DNA from: Desulforapulum autotrophicum
GTDB taxonomy: Bacteria > Desulfobacterota > Desulfobacteria > Desulfobacterales > Desulfolunaceae
Assembly: GCA_020723285.1 (NCBI GenBank)
Contig: DYJE01000001.1
Coordinates: forward strand, 435,509 to 499,508
Direction of reading: 5' to 3'
Length of the DNA stretch: 64,000 nt
Shown here: one piece after another, positions 16,933-23,760 of the stretch
Layout: each line of letters starts with the position of its first letter
Position numbering within the stretch: position 1 is the first letter of the stretch
Notes under the pieces: generated by a model
The model's database searches: none
What the model was told of the DNA's origin: nothing
What the model saw: the letters and a program-made list of their open reading frames with translations, nothing else
Program-made: the position numbers and the translations under genes

Positions 16933-17136
16933 ATGATCAAACTCAATCAAAAGACAATCGCAAAGAAAGCGGGTATAAGCGAACCATTTGTTAGCCAAAT
17001 AGTTAACGGTAAAAAGCGCCCAACATGGACAAAGGCAAAAAAATTAGCTGACGCCACCACCACAAACCCCGAACTCTGGCTCGAAGGAACCCCGGACCAG
17101 ATCCGGGACGCCATCAAGAACGCATCAAAACAATAA
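16933..17136 (+). CDS. Cro/CI-like HTH protein, probably leaderless
   Basis: 67 residues starting MIKLNQKTIAKKAGISEPF, an HTH_3 fold (QKTIAKKAGISEPFVSQIVN) with a C-terminal tail. The frame is open from a TTG at 16,876, but the consensus promoter ends at 16,926, so transcription should begin at or next to ATG 16,933, as for lambda cI from PRM. Its last 54 bases are part of a 58-bp block duplicated at 17,526. It would act as the partner regulator of the divergent gene at 16,341. Confidence 0.75.
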   Translation: MIKLNQKTIAKKAGISEPFVSQIVNGKKRPTWTKAKKLADATTTNPELWLEGTPDQIRDAIKNASKQ

Positions 17137-17140
17137 AGGA
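17083..17140. repeat. 58-bp direct repeat, copy 1 (end of the HTH gene)
   Basis: Matches 17,526-17,583 at 54 of 58 positions. It covers the last 18 codons of the HTH gene, its stop codon and the AAAGGA behind it. The two copies are 443 bp apart and flank a foreign-looking cassette. Confidence 0.9.
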
Positions 17141-17157
17141 ACGAACCATGAAATATA

Positions 17158-17502
17158 TCAGCAATCAACAGGATTCAGGTAGCGTGGAGACGCCTTGTCA
17201 TGGCTTCCAGACCCATCATGCAATGAATAAATCTCCGCAACAACCCTGTTACGCATCATCTGATGAAACACTTCCCTGTTTTGTTTTTCAAACAGAGAAA
17301 GACGCTCTTTTGGCACTCTCTCAGAGGCTTCCAATGTATCAACAATCCACCCATACTTTGAAAAATAGTGGGTTGCCACCTCATAAGCTTCTGTTTCTTC
17401 ATCCGATACAACCCAGGCATTCGCATAACCATATTATAGCCCCTGAAGCTGGATAGAATCTCCAACAGGACGAAGTTTAAGTGAAATTCTGAACACATTC
17501 AT
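17158..17502 (-). pseudogene. Small unknown gene interrupted by one in-frame TAA
   Basis: From ATG 17,500-17,502 (AAAAAAGGATTATAAAA upstream) the frame reads MNVFRISLKLRPVG..., reaches TAA after 22 codons, then continues in the same frame as YGYANAWVVSDEETEAYEVA and on to a stop at 17,158 (114 codons in total). Both sides look like one compact protein, and a single CAA-to-TAA change would explain it. Either it is inactivated, it is read through, or translation restarts at a GTG at 17,379. It lies in the cassette between the 58-bp repeats. A + strand frame over the same bases (17,148-17,456) is less protein-like. Confidence 0.5.
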
Positions 17503-17525
17503 TTTTTATAATCCTTTTTTCTAAA

Positions 17526-17583
17526 GAAGGAACCCCTGACCAGATCCGGGACGCCATCAAGAACGCATCGAATCAATAGAGGA
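17526..17583. repeat. 58-bp direct repeat, copy 2 (orphan end of HTH gene)
   Basis: Second copy of the HTH-gene 3' end, with 4 mismatches relative to 17,083-17,140. It is not attached to any HTH reading frame, which shows that sequence was inserted or duplicated here. The next gene on the - strand ends at 17,585, two bases beyond. Confidence 0.9.
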
Positions 17584-17584
17584 T

Positions 17585-17986
17585 TCAGTCATGACGCTGA
17601 AGCAATTCATTAAAAACATTATCCATATCCTTTTTGGAAAAATCTGCCTGGAACCCACACCGGCTGCATTCATACGGAAAGAAGTCAATGGACCACATGG
17701 GGGTTCTGCAAACCACGCAGTACGCCGTTTTACCATAGTGTCCAGACTGTTCCCTCTTGAAAAGTGCACCCCTAAATTCCGTAAACTGCTCCTTTTCACG
17801 CCATGCCTTAAGTTCCTGGTCCTGATCACGTATCTTTGCTTTAGCATCGGTCAACTCCTGCTTAAGGCGTATGTTTTCCTTTTCAGCATTATCAAGCTTT
17901 TGAACCAGGAGCATGACACGCTCTCTTAAAATCGTGCTGCTTCCATGCTCATTGATCAGGTTGGTTATTTCAGAAATAAGTCCCAT
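17585..17986 (-). CDS. Coiled-coil and zinc-ribbon phage protein
   Basis: 133 residues starting MGLISEITNLINEHGSS. A long coiled coil (about 28-68, LRERVMLLVQKLDNAEKENI) is followed by a zinc ribbon CVVC...CSRC (about 92-114). ATG 17,986 follows AAGGAG; the frame from 18,040 is therefore too long. Such proteins are common single genes in proteobacterial prophages and have no assigned role. Confidence 0.65.
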   Translation of the reverse strand: MGLISEITNLINEHGSSTILRERVMLLVQKLDNAEKENIRLKQELTDAKAKIRDQDQELKAWREKEQFTEFRGALFKREQSGHYGKTAYCVVCRTPMWSIDFFPYECSRCGFQADFSKKDMDNVFNELLQRHD

Positions 17987-18073
17987 GTGCTGCTCCTTAT
18001 GAAAGTAAGAGGTTGATAAAAGGTCCATAAGGGGTAGCACTTTTTAAACCATGTTTCAACACTGAGGCAAACC

Positions 18074-18352
18074 ATGACCGAACAGACATACATCAGATTC
18101 CCGAAACCCGAACACCAGCAGCGCACAAAAAGGCTCACGGACCCGTCCACATACGCCACGGCCACATGGCGCAACACGACGCCCCTGGGCGGCATGGTCG
18201 GCATCGGCTTTTACACCTTTGGAAACATCACATCCCTGGTGAAACTTGACAAGGAAAACGCGCAGCTCCTTTTTGAAAGCTTGCGCGACTATCTCGAAAT
18301 CGAACCGTGCACGGAACCCACGGGGAAAGCAGCGGCATCAACCGGACTCTGA
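18074..18352 (+). CDS. Hypothetical phage protein
   Basis: 92 residues, soluble, no recognised motif; the middle (GGMVGIGFYTFGNITSLVKL) resembles a beta-hairpin. GAGGCAAACC lies upstream of the ATG. Its last 15 bases overlap the convergent RHH gene. Function unknown. Confidence 0.5.
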   Translation: MTEQTYIRFPKPEHQQRTKRLTDPSTYATATWRNTTPLGGMVGIGFYTFGNITSLVKLDKENAQLLFESLRDYLEIEPCTEPTGKAAASTGL

Positions 18353-18505
18353 TCTGTTTTGTTCGATGGATTTTTTGAGAAAATAGACGCACTGACTTGA
18401 AAGCGTTCGCTCATTACTCTTTGCAATCTTGAGCAGCTCCCTTTTCAAGTCCTCAGTACACCGTAAATAAATGCAAGTGGTCTTTTTCTCATTATCCATA
18501 CCCAT
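18338..18505 (-). CDS. Small ribbon-helix-helix-like regulator
   Basis: About 55 residues starting MGMDNEKKTTCIYLRCTEDL. The strand-helix-helix pattern (TTCIYLRCTEDLKRELLKIA) fits an Arc/MetJ-type DNA-binding protein. A longer frame from 18,580 exists, but it would run through the inverted repeat at 18,513-18,532, which is better explained as the gene's own operator. It converges on the gene at 18,074. Confidence 0.55.
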   Translation of the reverse strand: MGMDNEKKTTCIYLRCTEDLKRELLKIAKSNERTLSSQCVYFLKKSIEQNRSESG

Positions 18506-18512
18506 GGTGTAC

Positions 18513-18532
18513 GACAAACGTTTTGGTTTGTC
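18513..18532. promoter_or_regulatory. Inverted repeat upstream of the RHH gene, likely operator
   Basis: GACAAAC at 18,513-18,519 and GTTTGTC at 18,526-18,532 form a 7-bp inverted repeat that overlaps a TTGACA (complement of 18,529-18,534) for leftward transcription of the RHH gene. Autoregulation is typical for such proteins. Confidence 0.5.
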
Positions 18533-18674
18533 AATTTTATACAACTTTAAACCACTGTTTTTATTGTGTTTGTAATACACTAATTAGCATTTGACATACA
18601 ATGTTTGACATTAACGTATCAATTGATGGCGTCAACAGGAAGGACGCAATTAAAATCATACGACCGGGAGGAAA

Positions 18675-19166
18675 ATGAAATCACACGCACAAAAACCCAT
18701 TGAAACAGAATCCGAAATCCTTCCTTTCACGCCTCGAAACTGGCTGTCATCGATAAGGGAAATCTTTGGTGATTCGTACATCATCAAACTCTTCCACATC
18801 GAAATCCGAACATTCCAGCGCTGGACAGCCAAACGACCCTACGTGTCCGAAGAATCCATAAGGGAAAACTACATCGAAAAACACGACCACATTCTTCAAC
18901 GCCTCATGTCAGAAGGGTACACAGACATAGCCCGTGCCATCGTTGCCCATCATGCAGAAATAACCGGATGCACCATCATCCCCATATCAGAGGTATCACC
19001 AGACAAAACAAACCTGCATGAAGAAATGCTTGACGACTACCCAGCAGTCACAAAACTTCATGCCGCCATACTCAATTCCTCACCCATTGATGAAGTCCGC
19101 CATTTATCGCAAATGGCAAAACAAGAACTTGATGAAACGGTTGCGCTTTACCGCGCCAAGCAATAA
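18675..19166 (+). CDS. Phage DNA-binding-like protein of unknown role
   Basis: 163 residues. The N-terminal half (WLSSIREIFGDSYIIKLFHI, then EIRTFQRWTAKRPYVSEESI) reads as a helix-turn-helix followed by a linker, as in small phage regulators; the C-terminal half is helical and acidic. GGGAGGAAA lies upstream of the ATG. Two TTGACA boxes at 18,591 and 18,605 may drive it, but good -10 boxes were not found. Confidence 0.6.
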   Translation: MKSHAQKPIETESEILPFTPRNWLSSIREIFGDSYIIKLFHIEIRTFQRWTAKRPYVSEESIRENYIEKHDHILQRLMSEGYTDIARAIVAHHAEITGCTIIPISEVSPDKTNLHEEMLDDYPAVTKLHAAILNSSPIDEVRHLSQMAKQELDETVALYRAKQ

Positions 19167-19174
19167 ACGTCGAA

Positions 19175-19221
19175 ACCCCGGACCGGAGAACCGGGGTCTT
19201 GAAGGGATCGCTTCCCTTCAA
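19175..19221 (+). terminator. Two tandem hairpins after the 18,675 gene
   Basis: Stem ACCCCGG/CCGGGGT (19,175-19,181/19,191-19,197) is followed at once by TTGAAGGGA/TCCCTTCAA (19,199-19,207/19,213-19,221, loop TCGCT). There is no long T run, so they may be Rho-independent terminators of low strength or RNA stabilising elements between two genes. Confidence 0.5.
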
Positions 19222-19293
19222 CTGATGAGACAGGCGGGCTGGTGGAAAAAATTGTCCGGGTGGGACCGACAACCAGAAAAAGGAGAAAACAAC

Positions 19294-19533
19294 ATGAACA
19301 CAGGACGTTGTGAAATCTGCGGTAACACTATGAGAATAGTCCATCACGAAAACAACAAATATTGGTGCTGGGAGTGCGAGCCCTACCGGGCAGGTGCTGC
19401 CATTCTTCCGGCTCAAAATAATATTGACAGGGTGTTCAAAAAGGCATCCAGCGAGTTCATAAAGGCCAGCATCTTTATCATGGCCGGTTACGCCTGGGCA
19501 GCTATTGCCTATGGGGTTTTACCCATACGGTGA
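19294..19533 (+). CDS. Small zinc-ribbon membrane protein
   Basis: 79 residues starting MNTGRCEICGNTMRIV. CEIC...CWEC at residues 6-29 form a zinc ribbon, and residues 55-76 form one membrane span (ASIFIMAGYAWAAIAYGVLP). An AAGGAGAAAACAAC ribosome site fixes the start; the frame upstream to 19,018 is a shadow of the preceding gene. Function unknown. Confidence 0.6.
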   Translation: MNTGRCEICGNTMRIVHHENNKYWCWECEPYRAGAAILPAQNNIDRVFKKASSEFIKASIFIMAGYAWAAIAYGVLPIR

Positions 19534-19536
19534 TTT

Positions 19537-19728
19537 ATGGCTGATGTGCAACTGACATTCGGACGTTTTATAGGCTCATACGTGAGTCAGGTTCCAAGCT
19601 ATTACCTGAAATATCTGTACACCAATGCCTATGATCCGCGTGTTCGTCAAGCGGCTCATGATGAATGGATACACCGCAGCCGAATGAACGGCCACTGGCT
19701 ACCACCTAAAAATAAACGATTTTCGTGA
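19537..19728 (+). CDS. DUF3820-like small protein
   Basis: 63 residues. LTFGRFIGSYVSQVPSYYLK matches the DUF3820 pattern (compact small domain with a conserved FGK-YxxxxVPxxYLxWL), often found beside phage nucleases or fused to exonucleases. It begins 4 bp after the preceding stop. Confidence 0.55.
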   Translation: MADVQLTFGRFIGSYVSQVPSYYLKYLYTNAYDPRVRQAAHDEWIHRSRMNGHWLPPKNKRFS

Positions 19729-19737
19729 GGAAAACAC

Positions 19738-20016
19738 ATGCAGGAAATAATCAAAGACGAATGCGATAAAATAAAAGAACTTCTTCTAAAAAAAAACAAA
19801 TCCTATGGGAACAGCGCTGCTGAACCCATCGGAATATTTTCGAAATCAACACCCATCGAGCAGATCAACGTCCGAATCGATGACAAACTGAAACGCCTGA
19901 GAGACGGGTCAGAATTCGAAAATGAAGATACAGAACAAGATCTGATCGGATACCTCATCCTCAAACGATGCGTTAAACGAGCCCTGCACACCGACACGGC
20001 ACGCTCACCCGAATAG
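19738..20016 (+). CDS. DUF1599 / nucleotide-modification-associated domain protein
   Basis: 92 residues. KKNKSYGNSA, INVRIDDKLKRL and EDTEQDLIGYLILKR are the diagnostic segments of the DUF1599 (Nmad1-related) family, which occurs in phages and near DNA-modification genes. It is an all-helical fold related to MazG-like NTP hydrolases; hydrolysis of an unusual nucleotide is possible but not shown. GAGGAAAACAC precedes the ATG. Confidence 0.75.
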   Translation: MQEIIKDECDKIKELLLKKNKSYGNSAAEPIGIFSKSTPIEQINVRIDDKLKRLRDGSEFENEDTEQDLIGYLILKRCVKRALHTDTARSPE

Positions 20017-20119
20017 CCGCAAAACCTCTAACGGCGGTTCAGCCCGTCGAAAGGCGTCATGCCTACAGGGTTCAAATGGGGCCATGGCTGAAAAACAACA
20101 CCAAAAAAGGATTGCGAAC

Positions 20120-20689
20120 ATGATCACCGGAAACATAAACATCGATATCCAGCACGACGCGGCCCGATACCACCTGTATCATCCGGAGCATCGGACAACC
20201 ATATCCATTCCCATCGTTCCAAAAAACAGCGCCGGTGAGAAAAACCAAAAATTGGCAGCCGCCCTGTCCATGATTTACACAGCATGCCATTGCCTCACCG
20301 TACATTACCAAGGAGCCAGCGCGAACCAGCAGAAAAAGGCCCAACGCCTGAAAGACCTGTCTTACAGACACATGCGGGTCGTTGCGAAAACCCTCCACGA
20401 TTTCGACATCATGCAGATCGGAAACCGCATCGATACCCTGAACACAAAACTGGGGTTCAACGATCAGCCGTCATGGATGGTGTACGTATCGTTCTGTATC
20501 GCGGTCCTGGCTGATGCGTTTCCGGACCTCAAAAAGACCCGCCTTTCAGAACGCCGGACCGAACTCGAAACCATCATGGCCGCACTTCAGGACCTCCACG
20601 ATTACATGACCAAAAAAGAAGGCAAACAGGCCAAGGAATACGACCGTAAAGCCTGCGAATTATACAGCATGTGGGAAGGACTTTTTTAA
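20120..20689 (+). CDS. Hypothetical phage protein
   Basis: 189 residues from ATG 20,120 (AAGGATTGCGAAC upstream); ATG 20,084 would add 12 residues but has a weaker site. Largely helical and basic with no membrane segment. It lies upstream of the holin-like gene. No family recognised. Confidence 0.55.
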   Translation: MITGNINIDIQHDAARYHLYHPEHRTTISIPIVPKNSAGEKNQKLAAALSMIYTACHCLTVHYQGASANQQKKAQRLKDLSYRHMRVVAKTLHDFDIMQIGNRIDTLNTKLGFNDQPSWMVYVSFCIAVLADAFPDLKKTRLSERRTELETIMAALQDLHDYMTKKEGKQAKEYDRKACELYSMWEGLF

Positions 20690-20718
20690 AACATCTCTCC
20701 GAAACGAAAGGGAAAATC

Positions 20719-21246
20719 ATGAAAGACATCATCATCCAGGGGCTGCTCCCAGTTGCGTCAACCCTCATAACGGCACTTGTGTCTATGGCACTCGTTGAGG
20801 TCAAAAAACTAACCGCCGAGAAGCTGAAAAACGAAAAGATCAACGCGGCCATGGATCGGGTTACACACACCGTTCAGACCACCGTGGACAACCTTACCCA
20901 AACCCTTGCAATCCAACTGAAGGACGCATCGGAAAATGGCAAGTTGACTGCGACCCAAGCCAGGACGCTTAAACAAGACGCTGCAAAAACCGTTTTGAAG
21001 CAGCTTCCGGATGCCACTAAAGCCGCCACTGAACTCGCCGTGACGTCTATAAATGCGCTGATCGGATCGAAGATTGAACAGGCATTGTTGAAGCAGTCTT
21101 TTGACAACGCAATGGTAAAAGCCGTCAATACCGCGAGTCGACCGAAATATCCATTCCCAGCGCTCGATTTAAATAAGCTAAGTTCGTATAAGCTCGCTCA
21201 AGTGATGGGTATCTCAACAGAAAATACGAAAGGACCAGAATCATGA
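20719..21246 (+). CDS. LLH-family phage holin-like protein
   Basis: 175 residues starting MKDIIIQGLLPVASTL. One N-terminal membrane segment (5-28) precedes a long Lys/Glu/Ala-rich helical part with the TATQARTLKQDAAKTVLKQL pattern of Phage_holin_LLH. Holins of this type form membrane lesions that release endolysin. No endolysin gene is visible in the window, so an alternative is a structural role. GAAAGGGAAAATC precedes the ATG. Confidence 0.6.
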   Translation: MKDIIIQGLLPVASTLITALVSMALVEVKKLTAEKLKNEKINAAMDRVTHTVQTTVDNLTQTLAIQLKDASENGKLTATQARTLKQDAAKTVLKQLPDATKAATELAVTSINALIGSKIEQALLKQSFDNAMVKAVNTASRPKYPFPALDLNKLSSYKLAQVMGISTENTKGPES

Positions 21247-21623
21247 CATCGTTCATCAGCCCAGAAGACGTTTCTCTATCTAACCTTGCTCAAGGCGCAG
21301 CCATAGAACGGTTCGACATCGAGCTTAAAAACGTACTGAAAAACGTACTTGACGTTAATACGGACCCTAAAAAGAAACGAAAAATTAAACTCACCGTGAC
21401 AGTTTCCCCGTCACGGGACCGTGATCACGCAGATGTCGAAATATTATGTGAATCAACACTCGCGGCACTTGAAAGCTTTTCAGTGCCTATCTACATCGGG
21501 AAAGACGTTCATGGCAATCCAATCGCGCGGCAATCCCATTTCAAACAGACTACTTTTGCGGACCTCCCACAAAATCAAAACAAAATTGACAATGTAACCA
21601 CCATCGAAAGGAAAGCACAATGA
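21243..21623 (+). CDS. Phage 'replication terminator protein'-like
   Basis: 126 residues. The pattern GAAIERFDIELKNVLKNVLD followed by NTDPKKKRKIKLTVTVSP is that of a small phage family usually named replication terminator protein by annotation tradition. The biochemical role in phages is not established. It overlaps the preceding and following genes by 4 bp each (ATGA). Confidence 0.65.
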   Translation: MTSFISPEDVSLSNLAQGAAIERFDIELKNVLKNVLDVNTDPKKKRKIKLTVTVSPSRDRDHADVEILCESTLAALESFSVPIYIGKDVHGNPIARQSHFKQTTFADLPQNQNKIDNVTTIERKAQ

Positions 21624-22327
21624 TCACCGCCGCCATCGAAAAAATTTTAGATCTCAGAGATGACACAACCATCGATATCGAAAACAGGATGTTCATAAAA
21701 CAAGGATACACACCCGTCAAAGAACCCATGGCCGCCGCGCTGCACCTGCACACACTGACCGGCATCAGGGATTACATCTCAAACGGCATTGACAAGGACC
21801 ACGAACCCACCATCATCCACATCGTTGACTACAACCATGTGGATCTGATCACCGGGCTCACCGGAGAATGGAAGCAGCGCGAAACCCGCCTCACGGCCAC
21901 GTCCCACGAACACGCCAACATCAACGGGAGATGGAGATCCGTCGAGGACTTCATCATCATGCTGCATTCAGAATTCGTCGAGAACGAAGGCGCGAACTAC
22001 CTGAAACGGATCACCGCAGGCATCGTCGATTCAGCCTCAGCCCAGATCAAGGACAACGGCATCACCCAGACCGCCACCGTAAAATCCGGTGTCTCGCTGG
22101 TCGAGGAGGCCGAAATCAAAAACCCGATCACCCTGAAACCCTACCGGACATTCCCCGAAATCGAGCAGCCCGAAATCGCGTTCGTTTTCCGAATCCGGAA
22201 AGGCAACCACGGCCCCGAATGCGCCCTGTTCGAATCCGATGGCGGGAAGTGGAAGTCTGATACCATACAGACGATCAAGGCGTGGCTTAAGAATGAACTG
22301 AGTGGCGAAGTAAGCATTATCGCGTAA
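21620..22327 (+). CDS. DUF2303 family phage protein
   Basis: 235 residues. Two conserved parts are visible: HLHTLTGIRDYISNGIDK and WRSVEDFIIMLHSEFVENEG, followed by a C-terminal region rich in beta-strands ending FRIRKGNHGPECALFESDG. DUF2303 proteins usually lie beside RTP-like genes in phage early regions, as here. Function unknown. Confidence 0.7.
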   Translation: MITAAIEKILDLRDDTTIDIENRMFIKQGYTPVKEPMAAALHLHTLTGIRDYISNGIDKDHEPTIIHIVDYNHVDLITGLTGEWKQRETRLTATSHEHANINGRWRSVEDFIIMLHSEFVENEGANYLKRITAGIVDSASAQIKDNGITQTATVKSGVSLVEEAEIKNPITLKPYRTFPEIEQPEIAFVFRIRKGNHGPECALFESDGGKWKSDTIQTIKAWLKNELSGEVSIIA

Positions 22328-22333
22328 AAAAAT

Positions 22334-22430
22334 GATGGCGTGGCGGAATTGGTAGACGCGCCGGGCATGCTCGCAACGGTTGGACCGGGGGCAAAACCGG
22401 GATTTGCAGGTTAGAATCCTGTCGCCATCA
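22334..22430 (+). tRNA. tRNA-like sequence (class II, Leu/Ser-like) with an aberrant anticodon arm
   Basis: A perfect 7-bp acceptor stem (GATGGCG 22,334-22,340, CGCCATC 22,423-22,429), a D arm identical in style to tRNA-Leu (GCGGAATTGGTAGACGC) and a T arm (GCAGG-TTAGAAT-CCTGT) are present. The T loop has A instead of C in TTCGAAT. The 46 nt between the D and T arms do not form a normal 5-bp/7-nt anticodon arm; the best fold has two G-A mismatches. Length is 97 nt. It may be a decayed or highly divergent phage tRNA. No CCA directly follows. Confidence 0.45.
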
Positions 22431-22451
22431 ACACCAGAAAAAGGCAACATC

Positions 22452-23258
22452 ATGACAAGAATCGAATGGGCCGACAAAACATGGAACCCGGTGAGCGGAT
22501 GCACGAAAATAAGTGAAGGATGCCAGAACTGTTACGCCGAGCGCATGGCCAAACGCCTTGCCGGGAGATGCGGATATCACGAAAATACCCCGTTTCAAAC
22601 GACATACCATCAAAATCGCATTGATAATCCACAAAAATGGATTAAAAGCCAGCGCGTTTTCGTTTGCAGCATGGGAGATTTATTCCATCAAGATGTTGAT
22701 AAAAAATGGATAGATAGCGTCTTCAGAAGAATGATGGTATGGAATCGCCACACGTACCTAATTCTAACCAAAAGGCCAGACAGAATGCTCGATTATCTAT
22801 CTGGTGATATCCATTGCTACGAACCTCACCACGGCCTGTTTAAGGATCACGGACCATGGCGAGGGGATCTTTATCCACACATATGGTTTGGCGTAACAGC
22901 CGAAAACCAGGCATGCGCCGATCATAGAATCCCAATTCTATTAAAAATAAATGCGCCGGTTCGATTTGTATCTGTCGAACCGATGCTTGAGCCAATCGAC
23001 ATCACCAAATATCTCCATTGTGAATCATGCCTCGATCCGGCTGTCTGCTGGTGCGGAGATCCCAAAATAAACTGGGTAATCTGTGGCGGAGAGACAGGGC
23101 CAGGAGCACGCCCCATGAATGTGAGATGGGCCAGGAACCTTAAAAACCAGTGTGTCGAAAATGCTGTTCCGTTTTTCTTCAAACAGCAGGCAGGTAAAAA
23201 CAAAATCCGTTTTCTTGAAGGAGAAATCTGGGAACAATTCCCGGAGGCAACATCATGA
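22452..23258 (+). CDS. Gp37/Gp68 family protein (DUF5131)
   Basis: 268 residues. MTRIEWADKTWNPVSGCTKI with Cys17, Cys24 and Cys27, then YLILTKRPDRM, IWFGVTAENQ, FVSVEPML and WVICGGETG are hallmarks of the phage Gp37/Gp68 family, which is related to radical SAM folds by its cysteine cluster. The exact reaction is unknown. ATG 22,452 follows AAAAAGGCAACATC; the frame from 22,380 starts inside the tRNA-like sequence. Common in phages near modification genes. Confidence 0.85.
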   Translation: MTRIEWADKTWNPVSGCTKISEGCQNCYAERMAKRLAGRCGYHENTPFQTTYHQNRIDNPQKWIKSQRVFVCSMGDLFHQDVDKKWIDSVFRRMMVWNRHTYLILTKRPDRMLDYLSGDIHCYEPHHGLFKDHGPWRGDLYPHIWFGVTAENQACADHRIPILLKINAPVRFVSVEPMLEPIDITKYLHCESCLDPAVCWCGDPKINWVICGGETGPGARPMNVRWARNLKNQCVENAVPFFFKQQAGKNKIRFLEGEIWEQFPEATS

Positions 23259-23386
23259 TAAAATGCAGAAAATGCGGGAAATCCATGAGATTGAAATCGT
23301 CCCACCATTTCCCCCTGATCTGGGTAACGGTCCACACCTGGGCGTGTGACTGCGGAAATATGGCCACGACGGAAGAGAGGCATTGA
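23255..23386 (+). CDS. 43-residue zinc-ribbon microprotein
   Basis: ATG 23,255 overlaps the upstream stop (ATGA), and TGA at 23,384-23,386 lies 2 bp before the next ATG. The product starts MIKCRKCGKSMRLKS and ends WACDCGNMATTEERH, with CxxC and CxC pairs that can bind one zinc. The tight coupling on both sides supports it as a real gene despite its length. Confidence 0.6.
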   Translation: MIKCRKCGKSMRLKSSHHFPLIWVTVHTWACDCGNMATTEERH

Positions 23387-23388
23387 AC

Positions 23389-23760
23389 ATGATTGAAAAT
23401 AAATTGCTCAAAATTTTACAGCACTCCCTTGGAGTTGATGAATATGGCCAAGGGGATCAATACAGAAACCATTTTGCAACAGGTCCAGAATCTACCGACT
23501 TCGAAAATTGTAAATCCCTATGCGAAATGGGGCTCATGGAAGATCTTGGGCCCAGGCAGCTGTGTGGAGGCATGCATTGCTTTGTCGTGTCCCCAAAAGG
23601 GATTGACGCTGTAGCGTTCGAAAGCCCGAGGCCACCAAAGCTTACACGAAGCCAAAAACGCTATAGAGACTATCTTGAAATAGCAGAATGCTTCGATAAC
23701 TTTAGGCATTTTCTTGCATACGACGCAGAAAAAAGACGCGAACAACGGATGGGCTTTTAA
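23389..23760 (+). CDS. Small phage protein of a widespread unknown family
   Basis: 123 residues starting MIENKLLKILQHSLGVDEYG. The pattern LGVDxYGxGxxYRNHFxTG with a downstream CMEMGL/GGMHCFVVSPKG-like half occurs in many small prophage proteins. No catalytic motif. TTG 23,383 is an alternative start. Its stop overlaps the next ATG (TAATG). Confidence 0.65.
   Translation: MIENKLLKILQHSLGVDEYGQGDQYRNHFATGPESTDFENCKSLCEMGLMEDLGPRQLCGGMHCFVVSPKGIDAVAFESPRPPKLTRSQKRYRDYLEIAECFDNFRHFLAYDAEKRREQRMGF

Noticed and set aside
17148-17456. + strand frame of 102 codons after the HTH gene
   Set aside because: Composition is poor and it lies opposite a more protein-like - strand frame with a good ribosome site; the start resembles a gene only because of the RBS left by the duplication.
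20020-20090. Sequence with a GGTTCAAAT T-loop-like motif suggesting a tRNA
   Set aside because: No acceptor stem or anticodon arm can be formed around it; it is only the gap before the 20,120 gene.
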